Part shown: positions 1 to 7,943 of the stretch, one piece after another
Numbering within the stretch: the first letter of the stretch is position 1
Layout of the letters: each line of letters starts with the position of its first letter
Assembly (NCBI RefSeq): GCF_900109545.1
Contig: NZ_FOAP01000002.1
Coordinates: 434,001 to 498,000 of the forward strand
DNA length: 64,000 bases
Origin: Stigmatella aurantiaca
GTDB taxonomy: Bacteria > Myxococcota > Myxococcia > Myxococcales > Myxococcaceae
Reading direction: 5' to 3'
Notes under the pieces: generated by a model
The model's input: the letters and a program-made list of their open reading frames with translations, nothing else
What the model was told of the DNA's origin: nothing
Database searches by the model: none
Position numbers and translations under genes: made by a program

Positions 1-1056
1 GTACAGGTCCACGGCACTCCACGACGCGGTGTTGTAGGTGAACGACTTCGACGTGCCGTTGACCGTCACCGTCACCGTGGAGCCCACCAGCTTGATGACG
101 TAGTCGATGTTCTGCCCCAGCGCGATGCCGCTCTTGATGAGGATCCGCTGCTCGCTGTCCCCGAAGTTCTTCTTCACCCCCATCAAGATGTCGCCGTTCG
201 TCCAGCGCAGCTTCAGCAGCTCCGAGCCGCCCGTCTGCTCACCATGGATCTGGCCGATGATGATCTGTCCCGTGGCCGGTTGCTGAAGCACCTTCATCGA
301 CACGGAGAGCGTGCGCGTCACGCCCATGTTCCAGGTGGCCTTCCCTCGCAGCTCCGAGCGGGGATAGTGGGAGTTGGCGGTCGAGCCCGCCCCCGACGGC
401 ACCGAGAACGTCATCGCCCCGGTCGAGCCGTCCGTGAAGAAGTACTTGTCCGTGTAGGCGTTGATGGGGTCGACCTGCTTGACCTGGAGTGACCCGTCCA
501 ACGTCTGGAGCCGGTAGCCGGACAGATCGAAGTTCTGTCCCGGCGCCTTGCCCGGATCGAGCGCGGGCGCGGAGCAGTTGCCCGCCCCGTTCGTCCAGAT
601 CTCCAGCTCCGACAGGCTGACCCAGGTGTTGACGTCGCTACCGGTGCTCAGCACCCGCACGTACCGGGCTGCCCGGCCGCCGAAGCTGTAGGGCTTCAGC
701 GCCGCCGTCGTGCCGCTGTTCGTGCCGGTGAACACCGTGCTCCAGGTGGTGCCGTCCGCTGACGCCTGGAGCCTGAGGTTGTACTTGCGCGAATCGCCGT
801 TGTACCAGGCGAGGTTGGCGTAGGCGACCTGGTGGCAACTGCCCAGGTCGTACTGGAGCCATTGCTCGCCTTCGCTGGCGTTCGCCGACCAACGCGTGTT
901 CAGCCACCCATCGTTCGCGTTGACCGGCAGGTTGGTGTCACTGCCGCTGGCGCTGATGTTCTCATCCGGAATGCCCAGCTTCGTTTGCGCGAGCGCGGGC
1001 ACCGACACCAGCGTGGCCGCCGCGGCGATCAGGAGGGACTGCTTGAGCGTTGGCAT
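1..1056 (-). CDS. PL7 family alginate lyase with N-terminal discoidin domain (C-terminus beyond window)
   Basis: Secreted polysaccharide lyase predicted to cleave alginate-type uronates by beta-elimination. The reading frame is open to the window edge, so only the first 352 residues are visible. Residues 1-23 are a signal peptide ending PALA-Q. Residues about 25-160 resemble an F5/8 type C (CBM32) domain, with NTRWSA and WLQYDLG. From about 175 the frame matches PL7 alginate lyases: the catalytic-site strand RSELR is at 233-237 and GQIHG is at 268-272, with H271 as the expected catalytic His. The third PL7 motif (YFKAG) would begin just past position 1. The gene starts 12 bp after the chitinase stop on the same strand, so the two are probably co-transcribed. 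The family call is confident; the exact substrate (polyM, polyG or another uronan) is not readable. Confidence 0.85.
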   Translation of the reverse strand, partial: MPTLKQSLLIAAAATLVSVPALAQTKLGIPDENISASGSDTNLPVNANDGWLNTRWSANASEGEQWLQYDLGSCHQVAYANLAWYNGDSRKYNLRLQASADGTTWSTVFTGTNSGTTAALKPYSFGGRAARYVRVLSTGSDVNTWVSLSELEIWTNGAGNCSAPALDPGKAPGQNFDLSGYRLQTLDGSLQVKQVDPINAYTDKYFFTDGSTGAMTFSVPSGAGSTANSHYPRSELRGKATWNMGVTRTLSVSMKVLQQPATGQIIIGQIHGEQTGGSELLKLRWTNGDILMGVKKNFGDSEQRILIKSGIALGQNIDYVIKLVGSTVTVTVNGTSKSFTYNTASWSAVDLY

Positions 1057-1068
1057 GGCTTCACCCTC

Positions 1069-2550
1069 TCAGCGGATCGAGGAGTCGATGGCGCGCAGCA
1101 GGGACTGCTCGCTGGAGCTGCTCACGTCTCCGGCCAGCTCCCAGATCATGATGCCGCCGTACTGCTTGGCCAGCGTGGCCTTGGCGCGCATCGTCGCCAG
1201 CCCGTTGTACGAGTACTGGGCCCCGTTCACGTTGAGCCAGTCGGTGCTCGGCGCGTTCGAGTAGCTCGCCAGGATGTCCTTGTAGAGCACGTACTTGCTG
1301 CTCGACCCGCCGCAGTTGCCCCAGCAGTACCCATAGAACGGCACGCCGAGGACGATCTTGTCGTTCGCCACGCCCTTGTTCGAATAGAAGTTCAGCGCCG
1401 TCTGCGCCTGCGCGTAGCTGGAGTGCTCGCCCGCGCCCGTCCAGGTGCCCGTGTTGTCGTAGGACATGACGGTGATGAAGTCGAAGGAGCGCAGCGTCGT
1501 GTCCGACATGCCGTGCTGCATCCACTGCGACACGGCCGCCGTCACCGGCAGGCCGCGCGGCCGGGCCTTGGCGATCAGCTTCGCGATGAACGTGTCATAC
1601 ACCGCGCCCATGCGGTCCGGCGCCTCCACGTCCACGTCGATGCCGTCCATGTTGTTGGAGACCACGTAGTTGATGATGTGGTCCACGAAGGCATCCACCC
1701 GGGCAGGCTGGTAGAAAGGCGCGATCCGGTCATCGCCGCCACCGCCGCACAGCGAGGGGAACACCTTCACGCCCTTGGCGTGCGCGGCGTTCACGAACGT
1801 CGCCAGGTCGCTCGCCGGCGCCAGTTGGAGCTGCCCGTTCGCATCGCCCAGGGCGAACGCCAGGTTCACGTGCGTGAGCTTGTCGAAGTCCACCTTGCCC
1901 ACCCAGCTCGCGTAGGAGCCGTACCAGTTCGGCAGGTAGCCCACGACGCGCTTCCGCCCGGTGGGAGGCGGCGTGGTGCCCCCGGACAGGCCGGAGATGG
2001 TCAGCTGCTCCCAGTCGCCGAGCGCGCCGCCGTAGGCGAACACCGTGCCGCCACCACCGTTCTCCGCGGACACCCAGTGGCCCGTCGTCACCGTCTGCAG
2101 GCCGACGATGTCGCCGTTGGCGATCGCCCCGCTGCCGCTCTTCTTGACGATGCGGAACGTCTCCCAGCCCTGACGGTTCCAGCTCGCCGCGTTCAGCGTG
2201 GAGCCACCGCCGTTGGCGGCCTGGAAGTACTGCCCCGTGCCCGCGGTGATGAAGACCGAGTCCCCGCTCTCGAGCGCCCCGCCGTTGATGTCATCGAGGG
2301 TGAACTTCTCCCACGCCTGCGCGGCCGTCGCCGTCGCGGTGACGGCGCCGCCGCCGTTGTTCTGCGCGCCCACGTACCGGCCGCCGAGCACCGTCTTGAA
2401 GCTCACCCCCGCGATGACCGCCTGCGGGGCGGTGCCGGTGGCCTCGTCCGGAGCCTCGGGGGCGGTGGCCTCCGGGGCGCACGCGCTCGTGAGGAACAGG
2501 GCCGCGCACGCGGCCCGGAAGAATCGCTCTGACTGTCGACGCTGAAGCAT
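1069..2550 (-). CDS. GH18 chitinase with fascin-like beta-trefoil region, probable lipoprotein
   Basis: Extracellular glycoside hydrolase family 18 enzyme, expected to hydrolyse chitin or related beta-1,4-GlcNAc polymers. I start it at the ATG at 2550, which directly precedes a signal peptide with a plausible but non-canonical lipobox (LTSAC, Cys24); a longer frame to 2595 would place 15 odd residues before it. Residues about 50-190 contain glycine-rich repeats of the YVGAQNNGGG / WVSAENGGG kind, typical of fascin-like or trefoil carbohydrate-binding modules. The catalytic GH18 signature DGIDVDVE is present, with the acid Glu at about residue 309. The catalytic domain runs from about 205 to the C-terminus. 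It is followed 12 bp downstream by the PL7 lyase, suggesting a two-gene polysaccharide-degradation operon. Confidence 0.9.
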   Translation of the reverse strand: MLQRRQSERFFRAACAALFLTSACAPEATAPEAPDEATGTAPQAVIAGVSFKTVLGGRYVGAQNNGGGAVTATATAAQAWEKFTLDDINGGALESGDSVFITAGTGQYFQAANGGGSTLNAASWNRQGWETFRIVKKSGSGAIANGDIVGLQTVTTGHWVSAENGGGGTVFAYGGALGDWEQLTISGLSGGTTPPPTGRKRVVGYLPNWYGSYASWVGKVDFDKLTHVNLAFALGDANGQLQLAPASDLATFVNAAHAKGVKVFPSLCGGGGDDRIAPFYQPARVDAFVDHIINYVVSNNMDGIDVDVEAPDRMGAVYDTFIAKLIAKARPRGLPVTAAVSQWMQHGMSDTTLRSFDFITVMSYDNTGTWTGAGEHSSYAQAQTALNFYSNKGVANDKIVLGVPFYGYCWGNCGGSSSKYVLYKDILASYSNAPSTDWLNVNGAQYSYNGLATMRAKATLAKQYGGIMIWELAGDVSSSSEQSLLRAIDSSIR

Positions 2551-2678
2551 GGAACCCGCTTGGAAAGGGAGGGCAGGTCTCGCCCTCGCGCCCATAGAGG
2601 GCTTTACCGTCCATTTCGGGTTTCCAGAATCGTAACGTTTCGCCCGGAAAGCATTGATTCGATGTTTTTAACAGTTTC

Positions 2679-3932
2679 TTAGAATGAGGCCGCCGCCTTG
2701 CTGGAACGGGCCTGGAGCGCGGCCGACACGCCGAACACCGCCAGCCCGCACAGCGCCAGCCCGGTGCCCACCCACCCCGTGGACGACCAGCCGTAACCCG
2801 CCGAGATTGCGAGCCCGCCCAACCAGGCGCCCAGCGCGTTCGCCACGTTGAAGGCGGAGTGGTTGAGCGACGCAGCCAGGGTCTGCGCGTCCGCCGCCAC
2901 GTCCATCAGCCGCGTCTGAAGGGCGGGCACCAGCGCGAACCCGCAGCCAATCAGGAGCACCGTGACCGCCGCCGCTCCAGCGTGGTGGGCCGTGAACCAG
3001 AAGGAGCCCTGCACCACCGCGTTCCACACCAGCATCCCGCCCATGGTGGCCATCAACGCCCGGTCCGCCAGCCACGAGCCCACGACATTGCCGAGAATCA
3101 TCCCCACGCCGAACACCGCCAGCACGAGGGGCACCACGGCCGGGCGCAGGCCCGCGAGCTCCGTCAGCGCCGGGGTGATGTACGTGTACACGGCGAAGGT
3201 GCCTCCCGCGCCTACCGAGCCAATGGCCAGCGTCAGCCACACCTGCCCCCGGGCCAGGGCGCCCAGCTCGCGCAGGGGACTGGCCCCCTCCACCACTTTC
3301 AAGTCGGGCACGAACCGCGCGATGAGCCCCAGCGACACTGCGCCGATGCCGCCCACCACCGCGTAGGCCACGCGCCAGCTCAGCTCCTGCCCGAACCCGG
3401 TGGCCAGCGGCGCGCCCAGCACGGTCGCCACCGTCAGCCCGAGCATCACCCGGCCCACCGCCCGCGCCCGCCCATCCGGCTTCGCCAGCGCCGCCGCCAC
3501 CAGCGCCGCCACGCCGAAGAACGCCCCGTGCGGCACGCCCGTCAGGAAGCGCAGCAGCGTCAGGGACACGTACCCCGGCGCCAGCGCGCTGGCGAAGTTG
3601 CCCGCCGCGAAGGCCGCCATCAGCCCCATCAGCAGCGCCCGGCGCGGCGCCCGCGCGGTGAGCACCGCGAGCACGGGGGCGCCCACCACCACGCCCAGCG
3701 CATAGGCGCTGATGAGGTGCCCCGCCTGGGGCGCCGTCACGTTCAGCTCCCCGGCCACCTCGGGCAGCAGGCCCATGATGGCGAACTCGCCCGTGCCGAT
3801 GCCAAAGCCGCCCACCGCCAGGGCCAGCTCCGCCCAGGCCGCCCTTCCCTGCTCACTCCGCTCCACGCCATTCTCCTCCGCCGCGGATCCACCACGGGTT
3901 GCCCTTGGGATCCCAGCGCTTGCCCGTGACAT
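2679..3932 (-). CDS. MFS transporter, DHA1 (AraJ/YdhP-like) efflux family
   Basis: Inner-membrane major facilitator superfamily permease of 417 residues, the usual size for a 12-TM drug:proton antiporter. The opening GGFGIGTGEFAIMGLLPEVA and the following APQAGHLISAYALGVVVGAP match the first two helices of the AraJ/YdhP/NepI-like DHA1 subgroup. The loop-2 motif is visible as RAPRRALLMG. The first 30 or so residues (MSRASAGIPRATRGG...) are atypical, so translation may begin further in. It is transcribed divergently from the ADP-ribosyl-cyclase-like gene at 4149, with about 215 bp between them. The family is clear; the substrate is unknown. Confidence 0.85.
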   Translation of the reverse strand: MSRASAGIPRATRGGSAAEENGVERSEQGRAAWAELALAVGGFGIGTGEFAIMGLLPEVAGELNVTAPQAGHLISAYALGVVVGAPVLAVLTARAPRRALLMGLMAAFAAGNFASALAPGYVSLTLLRFLTGVPHGAFFGVAALVAAALAKPDGRARAVGRVMLGLTVATVLGAPLATGFGQELSWRVAYAVVGGIGAVSLGLIARFVPDLKVVEGASPLRELGALARGQVWLTLAIGSVGAGGTFAVYTYITPALTELAGLRPAVVPLVLAVFGVGMILGNVVGSWLADRALMATMGGMLVWNAVVQGSFWFTAHHAGAAAVTVLLIGCGFALVPALQTRLMDVAADAQTLAASLNHSAFNVANALGAWLGGLAISAGYGWSSTGWVGTGLALCGLAVFGVSAALQARSSKAAASF

Positions 3933-4093
3933 ACCTGGACAGGCGGTCCTCCACGAGCCGCACCCTCAAGGTCCCCCGGTGGTGACTGCACTCATCAGGG
4001 GTGATGTGGGAAGTCACCCCTGCTTCCGCCACAGTGTCTGGAAATTCAGGCACTTGGCGGGCCCCGGGAGGGCTGGGAGGGCCGTGGGGGCGT

Positions 4094-4108
4094 GGCACGG
4101 AAGACGCA
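4094..4108 (+). promoter_or_regulatory. Possible sigma-54 promoter for the ADP-ribosyl-cyclase-like gene
   Basis: The sequence TGGCACG followed by four bases and ACGCA begins at 4093. It has the intact -24 element TGGCACG and the invariant GG-N10-GC spacing of RpoN promoters; the -12 element matches TTGCA at 3 of 5. A transcript would begin near 4119, which excludes the upstream ATG at 4116 but fits the ATG at 4149. Short motifs of this kind occur by chance, so this is tentative. Confidence 0.3.
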
Positions 4109-4148
4109 ATGAGGGATGGCCACGTTCCCCGCCGCCTTGGAGCCCGCC

Positions 4149-5015
4149 ATGATCCGCCGCCGCCCCAACCTCTCGCTGCCCTCGCCGAGCACGCCGCGTG
4201 CGCCCACGAACGTGACGCCCCAGCCGGTGCGGCGGGACGACAACTTCGCCAAGCCGCGCCTGCCGGTCGAGTCCGCCATCGCCCCCGCGCTCCAGCAGGG
4301 CCGGCCCAGCAGCACCGCCGCGCAGCGCCTCGATGCCGACTCGTTCCAGAGCCACCCGGAGTACCCGGCCTTCAAGAACTCCTTCCAGTCGCTGGGCATG
4401 AACGACGCGCAGATCGACAAGACGTGGAACCAGACGCTCAAGGGCGTGATGCTCCAGCAGCGCTACCGCGAGTCGGGCCAGCACGGCCCCAACCCCCACT
4501 TCGCGCAGGTGGCCGACAACGTGGCCCCGCACCTGAAAATCGAGCAGGGCGGAGGGCCGCTCGCGCTGTGGTCCGGCGGGTACGATGTGAGCAAGCACGC
4601 CCAGATGAACGGCCACACCACGCTGGAGAGCACCCCCGCGGGCCGGGTCTTCTCGGGGCTGGAGCTGTACCAAAACCCCAAGGCCGTCACGCCGCTGTGG
4701 AACCACCTGTCCGAGAAGTTCGTGCAGCAGAACCCCACGGGCGATGCGCACGTCTTCATGCGCACCCATGATCCGCGCAGCACGCTCTACCAGCAGGAGG
4801 TGCCCAACCTGATGGCGCAGGACCCGAACCGCAACGTCACCTGGCACCCGCTGCACACCGGCAGCGACGGCAAGCTCCAGGGCATCCAGCCGGACCTCAC
4901 GCTCGGGGGCAACGCCCGCTATTCGAGCGAGCAGGACGCGCGCACGGCCCTGAAGAATTACGGCACCCAGACGCACGACGAGGGCTTTGGCGCCCAGGTC
5001 ATGAAGCTCCCGTAG
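4149..5015 (+). CDS. CD38-like ADP-ribosyl cyclase / NAD glycohydrolase fold protein, putative toxin
   Basis: Numbering here counts from the upstream ATG at 4116 (299 residues). I prefer the ATG at 4149 (288 residues) because TTGGAG lies 6 bp before it, while the 4116 ATG has GAGGG directly abutting it. The N-terminal 70 residues are Pro/Ser-rich with no signal peptide. The C-terminal part matches eukaryotic ADP-ribosyl cyclases (CD38, Aplysia cyclase) around every active-site residue: ALWSGG (W152, CD38 W125), TTLEST (E171, CD38 E146), LWNHLSEKF (W195 and S199, CD38 W189 and S193) and STLYQQEV (T223 and E228, CD38 T221 and E226). The S-T-x4-E spacing is identical. The disulfide-rich CD38 insert is missing. 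Predicted activity is NAD+ cleavage or cyclisation. No obvious immunity gene adjoins; the next gene is a GST. Recognition rests on motif order and spacing, not a search. Confidence 0.7.
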   Translation: MIRRRPNLSLPSPSTPRAPTNVTPQPVRRDDNFAKPRLPVESAIAPALQQGRPSSTAAQRLDADSFQSHPEYPAFKNSFQSLGMNDAQIDKTWNQTLKGVMLQQRYRESGQHGPNPHFAQVADNVAPHLKIEQGGGPLALWSGGYDVSKHAQMNGHTTLESTPAGRVFSGLELYQNPKAVTPLWNHLSEKFVQQNPTGDAHVFMRTHDPRSTLYQQEVPNLMAQDPNRNVTWHPLHTGSDGKLQGIQPDLTLGGNARYSSEQDARTALKNYGTQTHDEGFGAQVMKLP

Positions 5016-5083
5016 GCGCCCGGCCCTGGTCGTGACAAAAGCCCTCCTGGGAAACCGCTCACCCGTGAGGAGACAGGGCAAAC

Positions 5084-5728
5084 ATGATCACCATCAGTGC
5101 GTTTCAGTGGGTACCGCCGTTCGCGCAGGGCGTGGTTCGAGACCTCCGGGTGCGCTGGGCGCTGGAGGAGGCCGGGCTGCCGTACCAGGTCCGGCTGATC
5201 GACCCCCAGGTCCAGGCCTCCAGCGAGTACCGCGCGCTCCAGCCGTTCGGCCAGGTGCCGATCTACCAGGAGGGAAACCTCACCCTGTTCGAGTCGGGGG
5301 CGATCGTGCACCACATCGCCTCCCGCAGCGAGGTGCTGCTGCCCACCGATGAGGAGGGCAAGGCGCGCGCCACCATGTGGATGTTCGCGGCGCTCAACTC
5401 GATCGAGATCTACTTCCAGAACCTGGCCGAGATCGACTTCTTCTACCCCGGCCAGGAGTGGGGCAAGCAGCACCGGCCGGACGTGGTGAAGATGATTCAG
5501 ACCCGGCTGGGGGAGCTGGCCACCTGTCTGGGCAGCCGCGAGTACCTGGAGGACCGCTTCACCGCAGGCGATCTCCTGATGTCGACGGTGCTGCGCATCC
5601 TGCGCCACACGGACCTGCTCGACGGCTACCCCACGCTGAAGGCGTACAAGGCGCGCTGTGAGGCGCGGCCCGCGTTCCAGCGGGCGCTCGCGAGCCAGAT
5701 GGAGCCCTTCCAGCAGCGGCAGGCCTGA
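5084..5728 (+). CDS. Glutathione S-transferase family protein
   Basis: Cytosolic GST of 214 residues, the standard length. The N-terminal thioredoxin-like domain (1-80) contains RVRWALEEAGLPYQV and FGQVPIYQEGNLTLFESGAIVHHI in the two usual positions, with the cis-Pro at Q-V-P and the E-S gamma-glutamyl-binding pair. Residues 90-205 form the all-helical C-terminal domain, with FTAGDLLMSTVL as the N-capping/hydrophobic staple motif. The ATG at 5084 is preceded by GAGGAGACAGG. The gene lies 68 bp downstream of the ADP-ribosyl-cyclase-like gene on the same strand, so co-transcription is possible, but nothing suggests it is the cognate antitoxin. Substrate unknown. Confidence 0.88.
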   Translation: MITISAFQWVPPFAQGVVRDLRVRWALEEAGLPYQVRLIDPQVQASSEYRALQPFGQVPIYQEGNLTLFESGAIVHHIASRSEVLLPTDEEGKARATMWMFAALNSIEIYFQNLAEIDFFYPGQEWGKQHRPDVVKMIQTRLGELATCLGSREYLEDRFTAGDLLMSTVLRILRHTDLLDGYPTLKAYKARCEARPAFQRALASQMEPFQQRQA

Positions 5729-5736
5729 GCCTGCCG
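5717..5736. terminator. Hairpin between convergent genes
   Basis: A perfect 8-bp stem CGGCAGGC / GCCTGCCG with loop CTGA overlaps the GST stop codon and lies between converging transcripts (GST on plus, repeat protein on minus). There is no T-tract, so it may act as a transcription barrier rather than a classic intrinsic terminator. Confidence 0.4.
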
Positions 5737-5754
5737 CCGGGGCCTTCTGGGAAC

Positions 5755-7788
5755 TCAGGAGAAGGCTTCGGTGGCCCAGCCGCCCTGCAGGTAGTGCTGG
5801 GCGAGCTGCTCCGGGCTCAGCTCGCGCGTCTCGCCCAGGTGGGTGCGCTCGGTGGTCAGCCCCACCTCGCCCCCGCCCGCGCCCGCGTGCAGGCCGAGGC
5901 TCAGGTTGTTGCCCTCGGTCACCTTCTCCTGGAGGGTCGTCTTCGTCTGCACGGCGGAGCCCGCCTGCGTCACGGCCTGGCCGATGTCCCCCTCCAGCAG
6001 GCGGTCCACGGCGCCGCTCCGGGCGAGATCCTGCGGCTTGGCGGTCATCTCGATCTTCACCTCCTGGCCCGCGCTGCCGTTGAAACCCAGCCCCTTGAGC
6101 GAGCCCTGGCGGGAGTCGGTGGCGGTGAGCTTCACCTGCTGCGAGTCCTGCGCGGTGGCCTGGATCTGACGTGCGGCGCCGGAGGGGTCCGTCACGAGCG
6201 AGGCGGGATCGAAGTCCTTCGGCAGGTTGAAGCTCTGCTCCAGCTCCACCTTCAGCCCGGCCTTGCCCTCGGCGGACGCGCCCCCGGGGAGGCTCGCCGA
6301 GGAACCATTGCTGCCCGGGATGTCGAGGCCCGCCGAGGCCCCCACCTGGCCGCTGAGCTCCACGCTCTGCTTGAGCGCCACCTTGGCGGGGTGGCTGTCC
6401 TTGAACTCGACGCGGGCGGTGGCGTCCGTCTTGCCGTTCAGGCTGGCCTTGGCGCCCACGCCCACGACATCACTCAAGCCCGAGGCGCCCACGCTGCCGG
6501 TGAGGCTGCCCTCGGCGCCCAGCTTGAACTCCATGGCGCTCACGTTGTCCTTGAGCGAGGCCACCTCCGACAGGGGATCGCCCAGCACCTGGTTGGCGGC
6601 CACGCCGGCCAGGGGGTTGGCCACCCCGGCCCCGGCCGTCACGGCCGCGCGGGAGATGAGGTCCGTGGCCTGCTTGGCCTCCTCGGCCGTGGCGAACTTG
6701 AACTCCACCTTGGCGCCCGCGGTGCCATACGCGCTCGCGCCCGCGTCCGCAGCGCCCTTGGCGCCCAGCTTGGCGGCCACGCCGGCGCCGACCTCGCCGT
6801 TGACGGACACGGTGTAGCCGCCGCCATCCGCCTCCTTGTTGCGCTTGACCTCCAGCTCGCCCTTGGCCTTGGCGCTCACGAGGGCGACGTTGCCCTCACC
6901 GCTCAAGGACACCTTCGCGCTCTCGCCTTCCTTGAGCGAGTCAACCTCCGAGCTGAGCGTGAGCGCGTCCTGGGCGGCGCGCGCCGTCTCCACGGGATCG
7001 CGCACCACATCGGCGCCGGTCTGCAGCAGGCCGCCGGTGATCTGGTTGGCCACCTTCTGGATCGGGTTGGCCGTGGGGGCGTTCTGGAGGGCCTCGCCCA
7101 TCTTGTTCAGACCGTCGGCGGCAATGTCCGTGGCCTTGTCGAGCACCTGGCCCGGGTTCTTCACCGCGAATTCGGCCGCCCGGCCCAGCGTCTGGGCGGT
7201 GTTCTGGAATTGGTCGATCGCGCTCCCGGCCAGCTCCTGCACCTTGTCCACCGTGCCGTTGCCGAGGTCCTGCACCCTGTCCACCGCGCTGCTCGCGGCG
7301 TCCTGGGCCTTGTCGACCACGCCGTTGGCGGCCCCCTGCACCGTGTCCACCGCGCCGCTCACCAGGTTCTGGGCCTTGTTGACCACTCCGCCCACGGGAC
7401 CGGGCACCTTGCTGGCCACGTTGCTCGCCAGGTCCTGCACCTTGTCCACCGCGCCGTTGGCCAGGTCCTGCACCTTGTTGACGGCGCCGCCGGCGGCCTT
7501 CTGCACCGTGTCCACCGCGCCGTTGGCCAGGTCCTGCGCCTTGTCGGTCACGCCACCGACGGCGTTCTTGGCGCCTTCGAAGACGTCCTTGGCCTGCTCC
7601 TGCACAACGGACGAGACCTTCTGACCGGCCTCCGCGACGCCCTTCTGGGCGGTCTCCGCGGCTTTCTGAGCGGCCTGCTGGGCGGCTTCCGCTGCTTTCC
7701 TGGCCGCATCCGCCGCTGCCTTCGCCGCCGACTCCGCAGCCCGCTTCGCAGCATTCGCAGCCCCAGAAACGATTCCGCCCAGACCCAT
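5755..7788 (-). CDS. Hendecad-repeat (LEA/apolipoprotein-like) protein with beta-rich C-terminus, function unknown
   Basis: I do not recognise a named family. The start at 7788 is set by GGGAGG 6 bp upstream; 677 residues, no signal peptide, no cysteine motif. Residues 5-60 are an Ala/Lys/Glu amphipathic helix. From about 81 to 202 there are eleven consecutive 11-residue repeats with consensus VDKVQDLANGA, the period seen in LEA group 3 proteins, apolipoproteins and synucleins, which form membrane-associated amphipathic helices. Residues about 280-640 are Gly/Ser/Val-rich with alternating charged and hydrophobic residues and look like repeated beta-hairpins. Plausible roles are membrane or desiccation protection, or a surface or toxin scaffold; the sequence does not decide. 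It converges with the GST gene and is followed upstream by an unrelated minus-strand gene. Confidence 0.75.
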   Translation of the reverse strand: MGLGGIVSGAANAAKRAAESAAKAAADAARKAAEAAQQAAQKAAETAQKGVAEAGQKVSSVVQEQAKDVFEGAKNAVGGVTDKAQDLANGAVDTVQKAAGGAVNKVQDLANGAVDKVQDLASNVASKVPGPVGGVVNKAQNLVSGAVDTVQGAANGVVDKAQDAASSAVDRVQDLGNGTVDKVQELAGSAIDQFQNTAQTLGRAAEFAVKNPGQVLDKATDIAADGLNKMGEALQNAPTANPIQKVANQITGGLLQTGADVVRDPVETARAAQDALTLSSEVDSLKEGESAKVSLSGEGNVALVSAKAKGELEVKRNKEADGGGYTVSVNGEVGAGVAAKLGAKGAADAGASAYGTAGAKVEFKFATAEEAKQATDLISRAAVTAGAGVANPLAGVAANQVLGDPLSEVASLKDNVSAMEFKLGAEGSLTGSVGASGLSDVVGVGAKASLNGKTDATARVEFKDSHPAKVALKQSVELSGQVGASAGLDIPGSNGSSASLPGGASAEGKAGLKVELEQSFNLPKDFDPASLVTDPSGAARQIQATAQDSQQVKLTATDSRQGSLKGLGFNGSAGQEVKIEMTAKPQDLARSGAVDRLLEGDIGQAVTQAGSAVQTKTTLQEKVTEGNNLSLGLHAGAGGGEVGLTTERTHLGETRELSPEQLAQHYLQGGWATEAFS
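7180..7548 (-). repeat. Eleven tandem 33-bp coding repeats (11-residue units)
   Basis: Within the preceding gene, the minus strand encodes successive units such as VDTVQKAAGGA, VNKVQDLANGA, VDKVQDLASNV and VDRVQDLGNGT. Codons for KVQDL (aaggtgcaggacctg) are nearly identical between units. One unit (ASKVPGPVGGV) carries two prolines and should kink the helix midway. The array should form an amphipathic helix of about 120 residues. Confidence 0.8.
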
Positions 7789-7943
7789 GAGTGACCTCCC
7801 AGAGGGTTCCGGGAGCCCCTGCATCCGAACGCAGAGGCCCCTGGAACGGTTCTGGGAGGATTCTCGGAAACCTACAGCGGGAAGTTTCGTGGTTTTTTAT
7901 GACCTAAGAAACTACATGCACCGTGCGTGTATGACGCGTCCCG

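Noticed and set aside
5084..5728. GST as immunity protein for the cyclase-like toxin
   Set aside because: It has full GST catalytic-fold features and a separate ribosome-binding site; proximity alone is not evidence.
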